NCBI RefSeq assembly: GCF_019393635.1
Contig: NC_057861.1
Span: 173,405,077-173,469,076, forward strand
Direction of reading: 5' to 3'
Origin: Dromiciops gliroides
Taxonomy: Eukaryota; Chordata; Mammalia; Microbiotheria; Microbiotheriidae
DNA: 64,000 nucleotides
The notes under the pieces were generated by a model. It was not told the DNA's origin. It searched no databases and worked only from the letters and a program-made list of their open reading frames with translations. The translations under genes and the position numbers were made by a program. Positions within the stretch are counted from its first letter, which is position 1; each line of letters starts with the position of its first letter. Shown here in pieces: positions 32,001-43,495 of this stretch.

Positions 32001-32103
32001 TGAATAGAGAAACATTGTGCTTTGTAATTCATTAATCAAAGGACATTTCTGAAAACTTGTTGTACAAAACCCTTTCCCAAACAACTCAGAGAATATAAGA
32101 GAA

Positions 32104-32325
32104 GCAAAACAAACAAATAACTGAATGAATGAATGAATAAATAGATGAATGAATGAATGAACAAAGAAACAACAAATAAATGAGCAAATGAGAAAACAAA
32201 CCTATAAATAAATGGGCAAAAAACCAAATAAATAAACAAATGAGTGGGCATAAACAAACAAACAAACAAACAAACAAACAAATAAATAAATAAATGGGTG
32301 GAGAAATAAATAAAAATAAAGCCCT
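32104..32325 (+). repeat. (AATG)/(AAAC)/(AAAT)n low-complexity tract
   Basis: Mixed tetranucleotides: GAAT, AAAC (about 10 units near 32255) and AAAT. Frames over it are artefacts. Confidence 0.93.
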
Positions 32326-32887
32326 ACAGTTGGGTAATTTAATTGGGAAAGGCAAAGCCTCCACATAAAATAACTAAAGAATAGTTACAAAACATGTAAA
32401 CCAGTGCATTAAAAATTTTTAAAAATAATTGTAATGTTAACTCTCACTTTTTTGTAACCTGTGTTTTCTCTGTACCCTTCCTCTCCCCTCCCAGAGAGAC
32501 ATCCCTTGGACCAAGCTAAACAAGCTCATTTTAACATAGTAGAACTTGTAAAGGTTAAATGCCACAAGGAAACAGAGCAAAGTCAAGCTTAGAGTCAGGT
32601 GGAAGTTCTTCAAGGAAGAATCTTTGGGGGAGGCTGCATAACCAGGGCAAAATGTTACTCTATCCTTAAATTCTGGGTGTTTAACTCAATTTGTCACTCT
32701 TAAACTTGGGGGGAAATCAGGATGGCTACTAAATAAGGCTTCCAGGAACGTTAAGGCTTATGATTGGAGAAGAAGCAAATAAATGTAAGATAATAGGTCT
32801 CCTTGTTTAAGAAATGCCATATTAAAGAAGTCTCAGTGTATCCCTTACCTTTTGTTCTATAGCCATTTGTAACCTTTTACCAGCCCC
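32326..32887. other. No recognised feature
   Basis: Complex sequence; no exon or repeat recognised. Confidence 0.45.
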
Positions 32888-32900
32888 ATCACAATTGTCT

Positions 32901-33050
32901 TTTTTTTTTTTTTTGGTGAGGCAATTGGGGTTAAGTGACTTGCCCAGGGTCACACAGCTACTAAGTGTTAAGTGTCTGAGGCCAGATTTGAACTCAGGTC
33001 CTCCTGAATCCAGGGCTGGTGCTCTATCCACTGTGCCACCTAGCTGCCCC
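32901..33050 (-). mobile_element. Type A SINE with 13-bp TSD
   Basis: Reverse strand, complete. Perfect TSD ATCACAATTGTCT at 32888-32900 and 33051-33063. Confidence 0.96.
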
Positions 33051-33063
33051 ATCACAATTGTCT

Positions 33064-34199
33064 CTAGATTTTTCCTATTATCTCATTCAGGATTGGTTAT
33101 TTTTAAACACCTTTATTTTGGTTTAGCTGCTCTTCTTCCCGGCCTCCTCCCCTCCATCTCACCGTAGCTGCTATTTCAGCAATTTTCCTCTAAATGCCCA
33201 GTACAGGGTTCTTGCTGTGCACCCTTTGTGGGAGAATGAGGGGAGGGGAGGGGAGGGGAAAGGGTGGTTGGGAGAGGAAAGAAAAGGAGGAGAAGGAAGA
33301 GAAATAAAAATTGCTGTATAGAAAGCCAGCAGAGGCATCTTGGGGAATATACTCCAAGTGCTATTAGCAAGGCAAGAGGTTAATAGAAATCAGGAGGGAG
33401 CAAGCTGAATGAAAATGTCAGCTTTGGGGAGGGGGGTTCTTCTATCCAGGTTTGATGGGGTGACTGCTGGTGCCACTGCTGAGTGTATTTGCCATTTATG
33501 GGATTCAAGAGTGAGGTTCTTGAAATGACAAGCTAATAAAAACAAGTGATGGGTGACTAATATTTTCACTGACTCAATGCTTTGTTTGCTGCTAGCTATT
33601 CCCCCCTCCTCTTCCCCCTCCTCAGCAATGACATCTTGCTACACTATGGACCCAGTGCGGTTTCAGCTGTTAGCCAAGAAACTAGAGAGAGGGTGGGGAG
33701 AGAGATCATGGGGAAATTTTCTTTGATTGAGAGAAAGAACAAATAAATATTTGCAAGGAAAAAATTATATACGTATATATTGAGCAGCCTGACATCCTTT
33801 GGGGTTTGGCGTCTCTCTTCAGCTTTGGACTCAATAAAACGAGCCATTCCATAGTCAGGATCCATTTTTGGGACACAGGCATTTGGGTGTCACAGTCAGA
33901 ATTAGGTCATCAATTGGGGTGGTGGCACCTGGGGCATGGGCTACAAAGTTAAACATTTCCTTTATTCATTCCAAAGGGAATATATTTGTTTTTCCATTTG
34001 ATCAGAGTTACTTCTTTAACAACCTGGACAGAGCTGTTAAGCTATTGAGCTGGACAACATAGATTTATTGAATGTCTGCTATGGACAAGTCACTTGCACC
34101 TTAGTGGCTCTGCAGAGGGAGAAACTATTCACTTTAAAGATGAGTATGATTTTCAAACACTACTGGCAGCCACACACCAGAGAGCAGGCTGTCTTCCTA

Positions 34200-34202
<3 letters not shown>
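33064..34202. other. Unassigned, repeat-poor
   Basis: Over 1 kb without a named repeat apart from a purine-rich patch at 33236-33305. The block 33590-33680 (gctattcccccctcctcttc, cagcaatgacatcttgctac) is complex. No exon recognised. Confidence 0.4.
33240..33264 (+). other. Strong G-quadruplex-forming tract
   Basis: Four GGGG runs separated by single adenines, then AAA and GGG. Single-nucleotide loops and four-guanine runs make this a very stable predicted parallel quadruplex on the plus strand. Confidence 0.75.
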
Positions 34203-34265
<63 letters not shown>

Positions 34266-34410
34266 ATATGTGTGTGTCTGTCTCTGTGTCTCTCTGTTTC
34301 TGTGTCTCTGTCTGTCTGTCTGTCTGTGTCTCTGTCTTTCTCTCCCTCCCCTCTCTTTTTCTCTTTCTCTTTTTCCCTCTCCTCCTCTTGCTCCCTCTCC
34401 CTCTGTTTTA
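34203..34410 (+). repeat. (CT)n microsatellite grading into CT-rich sequence
   Basis: About 30 pure CT units (34203-34262), then TCTG/TCTC units to about 34410. SLSLSL frames are artefacts. Confidence 0.97.
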
Positions 34411-34449
34411 TTAAAACCTTAACAAAGAACTAAACATGTTTAGTGATTA

Positions 34450-35310
34450 TTTTTCTTTAAAAAAGAATATATTTTATTAATTTTTTTTTGGTTTTTGCAT
34501 CATCTACACTTAACAATGTAGCCCTCCCCTTTTGCCAATGATTCATCTACTATAACAAAGAATAAAAAGAAAAAATCAAACTAATGGACACATTCCAAAA
34601 AAGTTGGGCATTATATGAAGTGTTCCATACTCACAGTATCCTCACTTTTACATAGACAAGGGCAGGGGAGTGATGGTGGTAGTGGTGTGAGGATGTGATG
34701 CCTGTCCCATATCTCTTCCTTGGGGGATTATTTACATGAAAATTTATTAATTTCAACCCATCAAATATAATGCTATTTCAGTTCCTCCCTCTGAGTCCCC
34801 ATCAAAATTCTTTGCCTATTCCTTCTCATTTTTGCTCATATGATAACCTGGAATAATGGATAGAGAACCAGCTTTAGATCCAGGGAGTCCTGGGTTTAAG
34901 TTCCACCCCCATAACAAAATCCCAAGTCAATTGACCTTTCTGAGCTCTAAAGAGTTATCTAAAGCTAAAAGTTCCAGAGAGGGTGCTGATCTGTATTGCT
35001 GGAGGTCATCCTCTGTACCCATGCAATCACAAACCCAGCCCCAGAGAGTAGGGGATGGGTGCTGCTCCATTACTTTGGTTTTGCTTTTTTTACTTTTCAT
35101 TATTTAATAAAAGTCTTTCCAGATTTCTTTACTTCCCTCGTATTTGTTAATGCACCATTGTATTCCATTGATCTACCATAGTTTATCCATTTCCCTAATG
35201 CCGGATGCTTAGGTTGTTTTGTTGTTGTTGTTTTTTAATCACATAGAATGCTGCTACAAAAACTTTTGAATGAATCACTCTTTTTTTGTTCTTTTTGATT
35301 AGGTTATTCA
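34450..35310 (-). mobile_element. Marsupial L1-type LINE, 3' end, antisense
   Basis: Reads in reverse like the 3' end of an L1: ttgccaatgattcatctact, aacaaagaataaaaagaaaa, cacattccaaaaaagttggg, then at 35090-35300 accattgtattccattgatc, atttccctaatgccggatgc, atagaatgctgctacaaaaa. The last block is the inverse of the plus-strand L1 end at 53800-53890. A CORE-SINE-like insert lies at about 34847-34985. 5'-truncated, no RT. Confidence 0.6.
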
Positions 35311-35704
35311 TTCATAGACCTGGCTCTTTCTTAAAGCAGGACTTCATTCATAAACATCAGCACCATGTAATACATTCTCAAAGGTGCTCAGAGAGTTGGC
35401 TGGGAAGGGGGGAAGGAGAAGAAGGGTCAATATCATGTAGGGAATATAAACAGATACAACTAGAAGAAGGTAATGAGTTTGGTTTTCATGGGTGGTTTAT
35501 GGAATCAGACTTGTTGCTGCTCAGGTACTGCTTACGTGTGTGTGCTTCCTTCCTCTGGGGACATTTTATTATGAACTCCTTTGCTTGTTCAAGTTCACAT
35601 TAGGTAAAGGCACCAAGGCGGAGCTATTAGAGTAAAGTAATAAAAATGATGAGTGTGGTGAAGGGGTGGAGAAAACATTTTTCTTCTATACCATTCTTTC
35701 ATTT
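35311..35704. other. No recognised feature
   Basis: Complex sequence. The 105-residue frame 35286-35603 begins in the LINE end and shows no domain. Confidence 0.45.
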
Positions 35705-35890
35705 AAGTTATAGACTAGAAGTTAATTTGGGAGCTAGAAGGGACCTTAAAGATTATCTGGGTCAGATCCCTCAATTTTAGGGATGAGAAAACAGAGACCA
35801 GAGGAGGCTAAATGATTTTTTAGTGACCTGGAACTAGAATTCAGGTCTCCTGGTTTCAAGTTCAGAGGTATTTCCATTATGTTACATTGT
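35705..35890 (-). mobile_element. Type C SINE remnant, antisense
   Basis: ggagctagaagggaccttaa, gatgagaaaacagagaccag, ctagaattcaggtctcctgg, atttccattatgttacattg. Confidence 0.65.
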
Positions 35891-35929
35891 TGGGTCACCA
35901 AAAGAGTAGACTTAGTGATATATGGTTAA

Positions 35930-36178
35930 TTTGAGGGCCGCTAGGTGGCTCAATGGATATAGTACCAGGCCTGGAGTCAGGAAGACTCATCTTCCTGAGT
36001 TCAAATCTGGCCTTGCTGTGTGACCCTGGACATGTCACTTCACTTCACTTCACCTTGTTTGCCTCAGTTTCCTCATCTATAAAATGAGCTGGAGAAGGAA
36101 ATGGCAAATCACTCCAGGATCTCTGCCAAGAAAATTCCACATGGGGCCTTGAAGAGTCAGATACAATTGAAACAACAA
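35930..36178 (+). mobile_element. Type B SINE
   Basis: Head gggccgctaggtggctcaat, gagttcaaatctggccttgc, CORE, aaatggcaaatcactccagg, gaagagtcagatacaattga, aacaacaa. Confidence 0.93.
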
Positions 36179-36879
36179 TGTCCATGTAGGGTATTTGCTT
36201 TGTGTTAATTCAACAGCTATATGAAAGAAATTAATAAGTCTTAATTTGAAAGTAAGCTTGATGTGAAATGGGAAAGAATACTGTTTTCTGTGTTTCATAG
36301 GCCCTGAAAGATCAAGCAAAGACTCCTGAGCATGTCTGATGCCTCCACATGGATGCTCAGGGACGGGCCTCATTTATGCTTCATCCACCCTGCTTTTCCA
36401 TTATAAAGGAAGGTCAATGGGAGGAAGGCAAAATAGCTCCTTAGACACTGTTGTCTGTACTCAGTTGGTATTTTCAAAAGTGTCAGGATTTTTAAGACCA
36501 TAGAGAGCAGGGACAGGCCAAATAGACTGCGGGATAGAGACATTTTTAACTCAACTCTGCAGTTAATTAACAGCCTAAGGGAGGAAAATAAAGGCAAAAA
36601 GAAATGAAAAAAAATCATTAAACCACAAGCTCAGGGTCAAGCATTGTGCTTGTTGCAGAAGGAAATTATTATGATAATTAGAGCCAGTGAACATGGATAA
36701 TACCAGTTTGTGAAAGGCATGGTATGAGGTGAGCATTCTTGGTCTCTGGAGGCCCACATCCCCTGAATGTCCCCCTTCTAAAAGCTAGGTGATTATAATG
36801 GCCTGATAGCTATAGTGTACAAATATTTAACGAAAGCATTTTTAGAAAAATATACATTAAATATATGTGTATGTGCATG
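36179..36879. promoter_or_regulatory. Repeat-free block, candidate homeodomain-rich enhancer (36400-36760)
   Basis: No repeat or exon. The 36540-36700 part carries ctgcagttaattaacagcc and ggaaattattatgataattagagcc, i.e. several TAATTA/TTAAT words typical of homeodomain binding, next to complex sequence. Function is inferred from motif content only. Confidence 0.35.
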
Positions 36880-37113
36880 CCTACTAGGTGCTGTGAACTA
36901 TGCAAAGCACTTACAGTTATTATCTCATTTGATCCTCACTACAGTCTGGAGAGAGAGTTAAGTGCTACTATCATGTCCATCTTATAGATGAGGAAACTGA
37001 GGATAACAAAGTTTAACAAAGACTTGTCCAAGTGCCAGTTAGTAATTGTCTGAGACCAGACTTGACCTTTGTTCTTCCTAACTCCAGGTTCAGTGGTCTA
37101 GCTATCATGTGCC
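36880..37113 (-). mobile_element. Type C SINE, antisense
   Basis: ctatgcaaagcacttacagt, tatctcatttgatcctcact, atcttatagatgaggaaact, ttgtccaagtgccagttagt, ctccaggttcagtggtctag. Confidence 0.75.
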
Positions 37114-37184
37114 CTGTTAAGTCTTTTTTACTCCAGGGTAACCATGTCTAATTCCTTCAGTGAATTCTTATATGCCATGGTTAT

Positions 37185-37718
37185 ATGGGATGTTTGGGGA
37201 GGACTAGCACCTCTGGTGTGAGGGCTTGCTGAGCCCTTTTCAGGGTTGCTCATCCACCTTTGGTGTCTACTTCCACCCAACTCTCACCTGTGGCTCCAAG
37301 AAGCTGTAGCATGTATGTCTCAGTAGCTAAACCAGGTTGAAGGTAACCAACAGACCTCAAACTCCTTGGTGAGTTAGGGGAATATATACCCCAAGAATGT
37401 GAATACTTCCCCTGTGAAATAAGCAGATGAGAACGGTTTGTTCCAGTGGCCGTGAAGGTGGCTGAGGCAGGTGCTGTGGAGAACTTAGAGCTTGGTCAGA
37501 CATCAGAGATGCCAAGGTCATCCATTGCATGCCAGGCCATCACTAGTCACCCTTATTTTTGTCTTGCCACTGGACTTTGATGACTCTGGAAGGGAGAGTA
37601 AGGCTGATGACTTCGTGTAACTCTGCCTTGCTTCAATCCAAGCCACATGTAAGTCAAGACATCACCTCATGATGTCATTGGTCCTCTTCTATGATGAAGG
37701 AAAACAACAGCAACATAC
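37185..37718 (+). mobile_element. Marsupial repeat sharing its 3' tail with a SINE (LINE 3' end?)
   Basis: Body: gaggactagcacctctggtg, caggttgaaggtaaccaaca, gttccagtggccgtgaaggt, gccaaggtcatccattgcat. Tail from 37562: cttgccactggactttgatg, gatgtcattggtcctcttct and gaaggaaaacaacagcaaca. The last about 155 bp align with the tail of the SINE at 39290-39606. I infer the 3' end of a LINE (possibly RTE) or a longer relative. Confidence 0.6.
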
Positions 37719-38000
37719 AGTATGCTATGGTCTATAGTTCTCTTTTCCTCCTTTTGATAATTTCAATTCATTAAAGGCCTTCCCAAAATGTGCTACCTAG
37801 AACTGGGCACACTCTTCCAGATGAGGTTTGATCAGGACAGTGTGGAGCAAGACTATGGCCTCTCACATTTTGGATACTGCTTTCTCAGTGCTGTGGCAGC
37901 ATTAGCTTTGTGGGCTGCCATATCACTATGCTGACTAATACTGAGTTTGCAGTCCACTGAAACCCTCATGCCTCTTTTGCCTTTCAAGCCTCTCTCTTTC

Positions 38001-38145
38001 GTTTTGTGTTGTGGGGTAGTGAGGGTTAAGTGACTTGTCCAGGGTCACACAGCTAGTAAGTATCAAGTATCTGAGGTCAGATTTGAACTCCGGTTCTTCT
38101 GAATCCAGGGCCAGTACTTTATCCACTGTGCCACTTAGCTGCCCC
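38001..38145 (-). mobile_element. Type A SINE
   Basis: Reverse strand: gggttaagtgacttgtccag, gatttgaactccggttcttc, head complement ccacttagctgcccc. No clean TSD. Confidence 0.92.
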
Positions 38146-38202
38146 TAAGCCTTAAAATTCTTTTCCGTCTGAAGATAGAATAGAAGATACAAAGTTTGCT
38201 AT

Positions 38203-38345
38203 GTGCTTCTCTTTCTTTCTTTCTTTCTTCCTTTCTTTCTTTTTTCGTTGTTTCCTTCCTTCCTTCCTTCCTTCTCCTCTCCTCTCCTTTTGTCTCTTCT
38301 CTTCTTCTCTCCTCTACTTCCCTCTTTTTTCTTCCCTTCCGCTCA
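38203..38345 (+). repeat. (TTTC)/(TTCC)n CT-rich tract
   Basis: TTTC units, then TTCC, then mixed CTCTT. The 99-residue minus frame is an artefact. Confidence 0.95.
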
Positions 38346-38651
38346 TCACAGAAGCTTTGATCTGTCCCATTTCCAACCTGAGCTTGGGCAGCTTGGTGGG
38401 TCCAGTACCTTAATGCTAAACTTATGGAGAACACTCATTAGGTTTAGCCCACTGCAACTCAACACCTGAGTTGAAGAAACTATTACTCTCAGTCTTCCTA
38501 CCCTCAAGGATTATGGATGTAAGCTACCAAGCTGGGCCCAGGTAGGTGGCTAAAAAGAATACAAAAATGAGCAGGAAAGAAAGTGCAGCTCAATGAGAGG
38601 CATTTTTAAATATTAGGGTTTTTTGGTAAATGGGTGTCATTTTAATGTCAG
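38346..38651. other. No recognised feature
   Basis: Complex sequence. It includes cagcttggtgggtccagtacc (38389), which resembles a degraded SINE head but is too short to call. Confidence 0.4.
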
Positions 38652-38661
38652 AAATGCCTCT

Positions 38662-38833
38662 AGGAGCAGCTTGGTGGCACAGTGAATAGAGCACCGGCCC
38701 TGGAGTCAGGAGGACTTGAGTTCAAATCCGGCCTCAGACACTTGACACTTACTAGCTGTGTGACCTTGGGCAAGTAACTTAACCCCAATTGCCTCACACA
38801 CAAAAAAAAAGAAAAGAAAAAGAAAAGAAAAGA
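38662..38833 (+). mobile_element. Type A SINE with TSD
   Basis: Complete, tail of (AAAAG)n. TSD AAATGCCTCT at 38652-38661 and 38834-38843. Confidence 0.95.
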
Positions 38834-38989
38834 AAATGCCTCTCTCTGTTTGAATTTAGGTATTTATTTGTCGATGAGCCCAGTTGTTCCTGTCACAGAC
38901 ATCTTGAATAAGATGATAACCAGGAGAGAACATTGCTTTCTAATCTTGTCTAAAGCTTGCAAACACCTTGTCCTTCCTCTCATTAAAAG

Positions 38990-39251
38990 GTTTGTTGCTG
39001 TTTTTCAGTTGTTTCAGTTGTGTCTGATGCTTCATGACCCCATTTGGACTTTTCTTGGCAGAGATACAGGAGTGCTTTGCCATTTCCTTCTCTAACTCAT
39101 TTTACAGATAGGAAAACTAAGGTAAATAGGGTTAAGTGACTTGCCCAGGGTCACACAGCTAGTAAGTGTTTGAGTTCAGAACTGAACTCAGGAAGATGAG
39201 TCTTCCTGACTTCAAGGCAGGTATTCTACCCACTGTACCACCTGGCTTGCC
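38990..39251 (-). mobile_element. Type B SINE
   Basis: gttgtttcagttgtgtctga, cttggcagagatacaggagt, aactcattttacagatagga, gggtcacacagctagtaagt, ending ccactgtaccacctggcttgc. Confidence 0.93.
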
Positions 39252-39289
39252 CTGATTAGGGGGTACCTACTTTTATAAGACATTTTGGA

Positions 39290-39606
39290 GGGGCAGTTAG
39301 GTCATACAGTGGATAGAGCATTGGCCCTAGGGTCAAGAGGACTTGAGTTCAAATCTCACCTCAGACACTTACTAGCTGTGTGACTCTGGGCCAGTCACTT
39401 AACCCCAATTGCCTTAAACAGCCAGGACCATTTCCAGTTGTCCTGATATATATATATCTTGCCACTGGACCCAGATGACTCTGGAGGAGAGAGTGAGGTT
39501 GGTAACCTTACATAGACTTCCCTCACTTAAATCCAATTCACTACAAGTTGTGACATCACTCCGATGTCATGGTCCTCTTTGAAAATGAAGGACAGACAAC
39601 AACAAC
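39290..39606 (+). mobile_element. Long-tailed tRNA SINE with 13-bp TSD
   Basis: Common head (ggggcagttaggtcatacag), gagttcaaatctcacctcag and CORE, but then a different body: aacagccaggaccatttcca, gttgtcctgata, cttgccactggacccagatg, gatgtcatggtcctctttga, ending gacagacaacaacaacaa. Perfect TSD AAGACATTTTGGA at 39277-39289 and 39607-39619. The tail after about 39462 is shared with 37562-37718. Confidence 0.9.
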
Positions 39607-39714
39607 AAGACATTTTGGAAATTTATAACTTTTCCCCACATTTCAAAATTTTCCCATGTGTTCCTAAGTGGGTACTGGTAATAGCAACAACAACAACAAT
39701 GAAAAATTAACAAT

Positions 39715-40015
39715 GATGATAATAAACAATAATAATGTTGATAATAGCCATAGCTAGCATTTATGAAGAGCTTACTGTATGCCAGGCATTGTGCTAAATG
39801 TTTTATAAATGTCCTCACATTCTAACCTTCACAGCAACCCTGGGAGATGGGTGCTATCATTATGCCCATTTTTAGGTGAGGAAACAGAGGCAGACAGAGG
39901 CTAAACACCTTGCTCGGGGTTTCACAACTAATAAGTATCTGTGGTGAAATTTGAGCTAATGTCTCCCTTACTTCAGATCTAACACCCTAGCCACTATCGC
40001 ACCAAGTTGGCTCTA
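39715..40015 (-). mobile_element. Type C SINE, antisense, well preserved
   Basis: atagccatagctagcattta, gtatgccaggcattgtgcta, cattttaggtgaggaaaca (gapped), ttgctcggggtttcacaact, aacaccctagccactatcgc. Confidence 0.85.
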
Positions 40016-40486
40016 TAACTCTTAGAAACCACTCCAGAGTACTAGCCATGTGTTTAATTCAAGAATAGGAAAGCAGAATAAACCATGAAGCACAATCCCA
40101 GTACTCTATGTAGGAGGCCTGGGACCAGAGTGGACCAGGCCCTGTAGCCTGCAAGACAAAAATCAAAGGTTGCCTGGGAAAACTGCCCAGAAATAAGATA
40201 AGTCTTCTAGGAGGCTTATACTGGCAGAGACCCAGTAACCTCAACCCTTCCTTCCTATCCTTGGTACTACCCATGTGTCCATAAACATGAACCATTTGGG
40301 TTAATTACTAAAATGTGTTTTGAAGCATGATGCATATACACTATCTTCATGACCTTAATTAGCATCATGAAGATTCTCAAAATGTTTATACAAGGCCAGG
40401 AGTGAGGTGACAGAATGAGAGGGGATTAGGAAGGATATACAGTAGGAGATTTTCTTCACTTTTGGCTAATAATAGAAAAGTGAACA
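40016..40486. other. No recognised feature
   Basis: Complex sequence; no exon or repeat recognised. Confidence 0.45.
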
Positions 40487-40736
40487 TTGTTGTTGTTGTT
40501 CAGTCATTTTCAGTTGCGTCTAACTCTTGGTGACCCTATTTGGGATTTTCTGGTAAAAGATACTAGAGTGGTTTGCCATTGTCTTCTTCAGCTCATTTTA
40601 CAGATGGGGAAACTAAGGCAAACAAGGATAAGTGACTTGCCCAGGGTCACATAGCTAGGAAATATCTGAGGCCAGATTTGAACTTGGAAAGATGAGTCTT
40701 CTTGACTCCAACCCTGGCACTCTATCCACTGTGCCA
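40487..40736 (-). mobile_element. Type B SINE
   Basis: gttgttgttgttcagtcatt, ttgcgtctaactcttggtga, cagctcattttacagatggg, gcccagggtcacatagctag, ctctatccactgtgcca. The last head bases are missing. Confidence 0.92.
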
Positions 40737-40937
40737 AAATGAATGCTAGCCAGCCTATTAGGTAGTTTGTTTGTTGGATATTAGCCCATTGTTGAACATT
40801 AATTATTAATTATAAAATTGTCATACAAATTCCAATATAAAATTGTTTCTTTTTCTTTTTGTTAAATGCTTTGTGTCTCCATTGTATGTATATATAACTA
40901 CATTGTAGTTAATTAATTAATCAATAAAAAAACATTT

Positions 40938-41085
40938 ATTAAGCTAGCTCTGCTACATACTACCTAAGTGACATTGGGCAAGTCAATTCACATTTATGGA
41001 TCTGCCTTCTTTGATCCATAAAATGAGGAGATTAAACCATGTGACCTATAAATTCTCTCTCAGCTCTAAATCCTGTGCTTTAATG
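40938..41085 (+). mobile_element. CORE-SINE fragment
   Basis: gctctgctacatactaccta, gacattgggcaagtcaattc, gatccataaaatgaggagat, ctcagctctaaatcctgtgc. Confidence 0.7.
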
Positions 41086-41154
41086 TCCTATATACATTAA
41101 ATCAAAGAAAAGTCTGCTATGCTTTTGCCTGCAAATTCTTGAATGAATTCATCA

Positions 41155-41640
41155 TCATTACCATTATCACCAACAAGCATTTATTGAGCACTCACTCAGG
41201 GTTTGTTGTACCTGTGTGATACCATAAGGGCAATACTTCACATAGCAGCTCACCTTAGGTCATTCTTGAATACCAATCAACTCGATGTACATTTATCAAA
41301 GAAATTCTACACACAAAGCATTGTACCAGCCCCTAAATGGGAAAGAAAGATGAATAAAATACTATCTCTGACACCAAAGAGTTTATAATTTCACTGGAGA
41401 TGGGGAGGAATCATGCAAAGGCAGAGAGCAAATATAAAAATAATTTAGCTACATATTAGGCTATGATGAGATATAATGCCAAGAGATCATAGGAGAGTTG
41501 ATTGAGGGGATAGAGAGAGGTTCTGGGAAGGAAATGGCTTCTGATCTTGGTCTTAAAGATAATATTTCTATCAATGGAAATGGATTTGGGGTGTCATTCT
41601 AAGTGGAAGAAACAATATACAAAACAGACTAGGTAGAAAA
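41155..41640 (+). repeat. Ancient interspersed repeat segments
   Basis: Two short starts (caacaagcatttattgagca at 41172; atcaactcgatgtacattta at 41276), then gaaagaaagatgaataaaat, gagtttataatttcactgga and gaaggaaatggcttctgatc. Follows the 31325 order loosely. Confidence 0.5.
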
Positions 41641-43224
41641 AGATGAACAATCTCAGCAAACATACAATAGTTCTGTTTTGCTGACATGGTGGTTTGCCAT
41701 AGAATATGGGCTACAGAGATGGGGAAAGCAGATGAGAGAATGTGTTCCTCATTACTCTATGTGAAACTTTCATTACAGTGTTTATGATGAGGCAGGGTTG
41801 TAGTAGAGAGAATATTGGATCTGGTCCTTAGATTAACAGACAGAACATCTGCTACCATGTGATAGTTAAATCTTTTCCAGCTTCATAGGACACACCAGAG
41901 CTTGTGTTCCTCAGATGTAATCTTCAAGAACCCAGTGTCACCTTTATGCTACAGAGGTTAGTATAATGATGTGGTTGTTGGGGGTGGGGGGGAGTAGGAG
42001 AACTTTTTCTAGTCAGACCAGTTGATTTATTTGCCTCATTTAGTTTTTGCTCCTGAAATGATTTGCATAGGCCAGGAGTCTGATGAGCATTGAAAGTAAT
42101 CTTACCATAGCTCCAACAAACTCCTATGCATTTTTCCCTAAGAGGAATTTCCAGATGACTTACTGGGACCTAGAGGTATAATAGGAGTTAAAAGGAATTT
42201 TATGATCATAATTCAAATAAGAGTTTAAACTGAAGTAGTCTGAGAGACCACAGAAGATCTTAATTTAAAAGATAAATTCAGAATTCTGAAGACCTTCCTT
42301 AGGTCTGAAATTTATTCAAAAGTACCATATAGTTCCTGGGGCTACCATGTTTGACGACACCTTCCTCTGCTAGCCACACACATTCTAGGTATCTATCCCC
42401 TTTCTCACCGATGAGAATACTCACAGAAGAAAGAGTGCCTATGTATAAATGAGGGAGAAGAAGACAATCTTCTTGTCACTTATTTTTGCTATGCTGTTTA
42501 GTTAAATGTCTTTAGCTTTGAGCTACTACGTCTACTGGTTGGCTGGCAAAAGAAAGACATTAGTGAGGGCTTATTAGCTACGGTTTTGAGTGGATACTGA
42601 CTGACAATGTGCTTGGAATGAGGGGTAGTTTTCAGGGGACTTATGAAGGAGAGGGACCTTGGATACTATAAAAGCATCAGAAAGGGATTTTGGCAGAGGA
42701 TAGTGTCATCAAAAATGATATATCAAAGACGTAATTTCCTTCCTTCACTCCATGCAAACTTATCACCCCTTTTGCTAGTTTTCCTTTCCATTTACTATTC
42801 CTCTTTTTAATGTGATCTGAATTGGCTTTTTGCTGATAAGAAGATTCACCACCCAGAGGATAGACAAATGGAAAATTTCTATCCAGATCACAAAAGAGTG
42901 CTGGAGAGAAATACACCATCAAGTAGTACAACTTCAATGACATTATTGGACAGAGAATCCATGGAAAATACATGGAAAGTTGAGAAGAAGGAAATGAAAT
43001 AAACAAAATTGTGGTCACCTGATTTTGCTTCCTGCAATTGCTCTCTTATAATATCTTCCATTCTCATTTTGTCTTCTTCTCATGCCTCAACTTACACTAT
43101 CCTTCCTTCTTGGAATGGGTAGATGACTCTCCTTTCTCTTTCAGGTGAGGTTTATTGTTTTGAAATCCTAAATGGTCCTTGAGGTCTCTTCCAGCTCTCA
43201 AGCTTTGATCCAATGACCACATTA
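41641..43224. other. No recognised feature (about 1.6 kb)
   Basis: Repeat-poor complex sequence. A G-rich run (ggggtgggggggagtagg) is near 41981. The longest frame is minus 42677-43018 (113 residues), with no recognisable domain. Nothing supports an exon. Confidence 0.4.
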
Positions 43225-43495
43225 CTTAACTTTTCCCACAGTGCCCACTCCTCCCCTCATGACTGAATGCTGAAAATGATGGCCCTTTTCTTAGATTTCT
43301 TATAGCTTTTTTGCCTGGACATCTTTGCACTTATCAAACTCTCCTTTGAATCATAGTTATTTGTGTGCAGATTGTTTCTTCCCTTTTTGATGGAGATCCT
43401 TGGGAATAAAGTCTGTGTATATCTATTTTTATAACTCTGTCACAGAATCCTGTAAATAATGCTTAATAAAAGTTTGTTGAATTGAATTGAATGTC
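43225..43495 (+). mobile_element. L2 LINE 3' end
   Basis: cagtgcccactcctcccctc, ttgcctggacatctttgcac, gatccttgggaataaagtct, cttaataaaagtttgttgaa. Confidence 0.6.

Noticed and set aside
42677-43018. 113-residue minus-strand frame
   Set aside because: No recognisable domain and no splice or promoter context.
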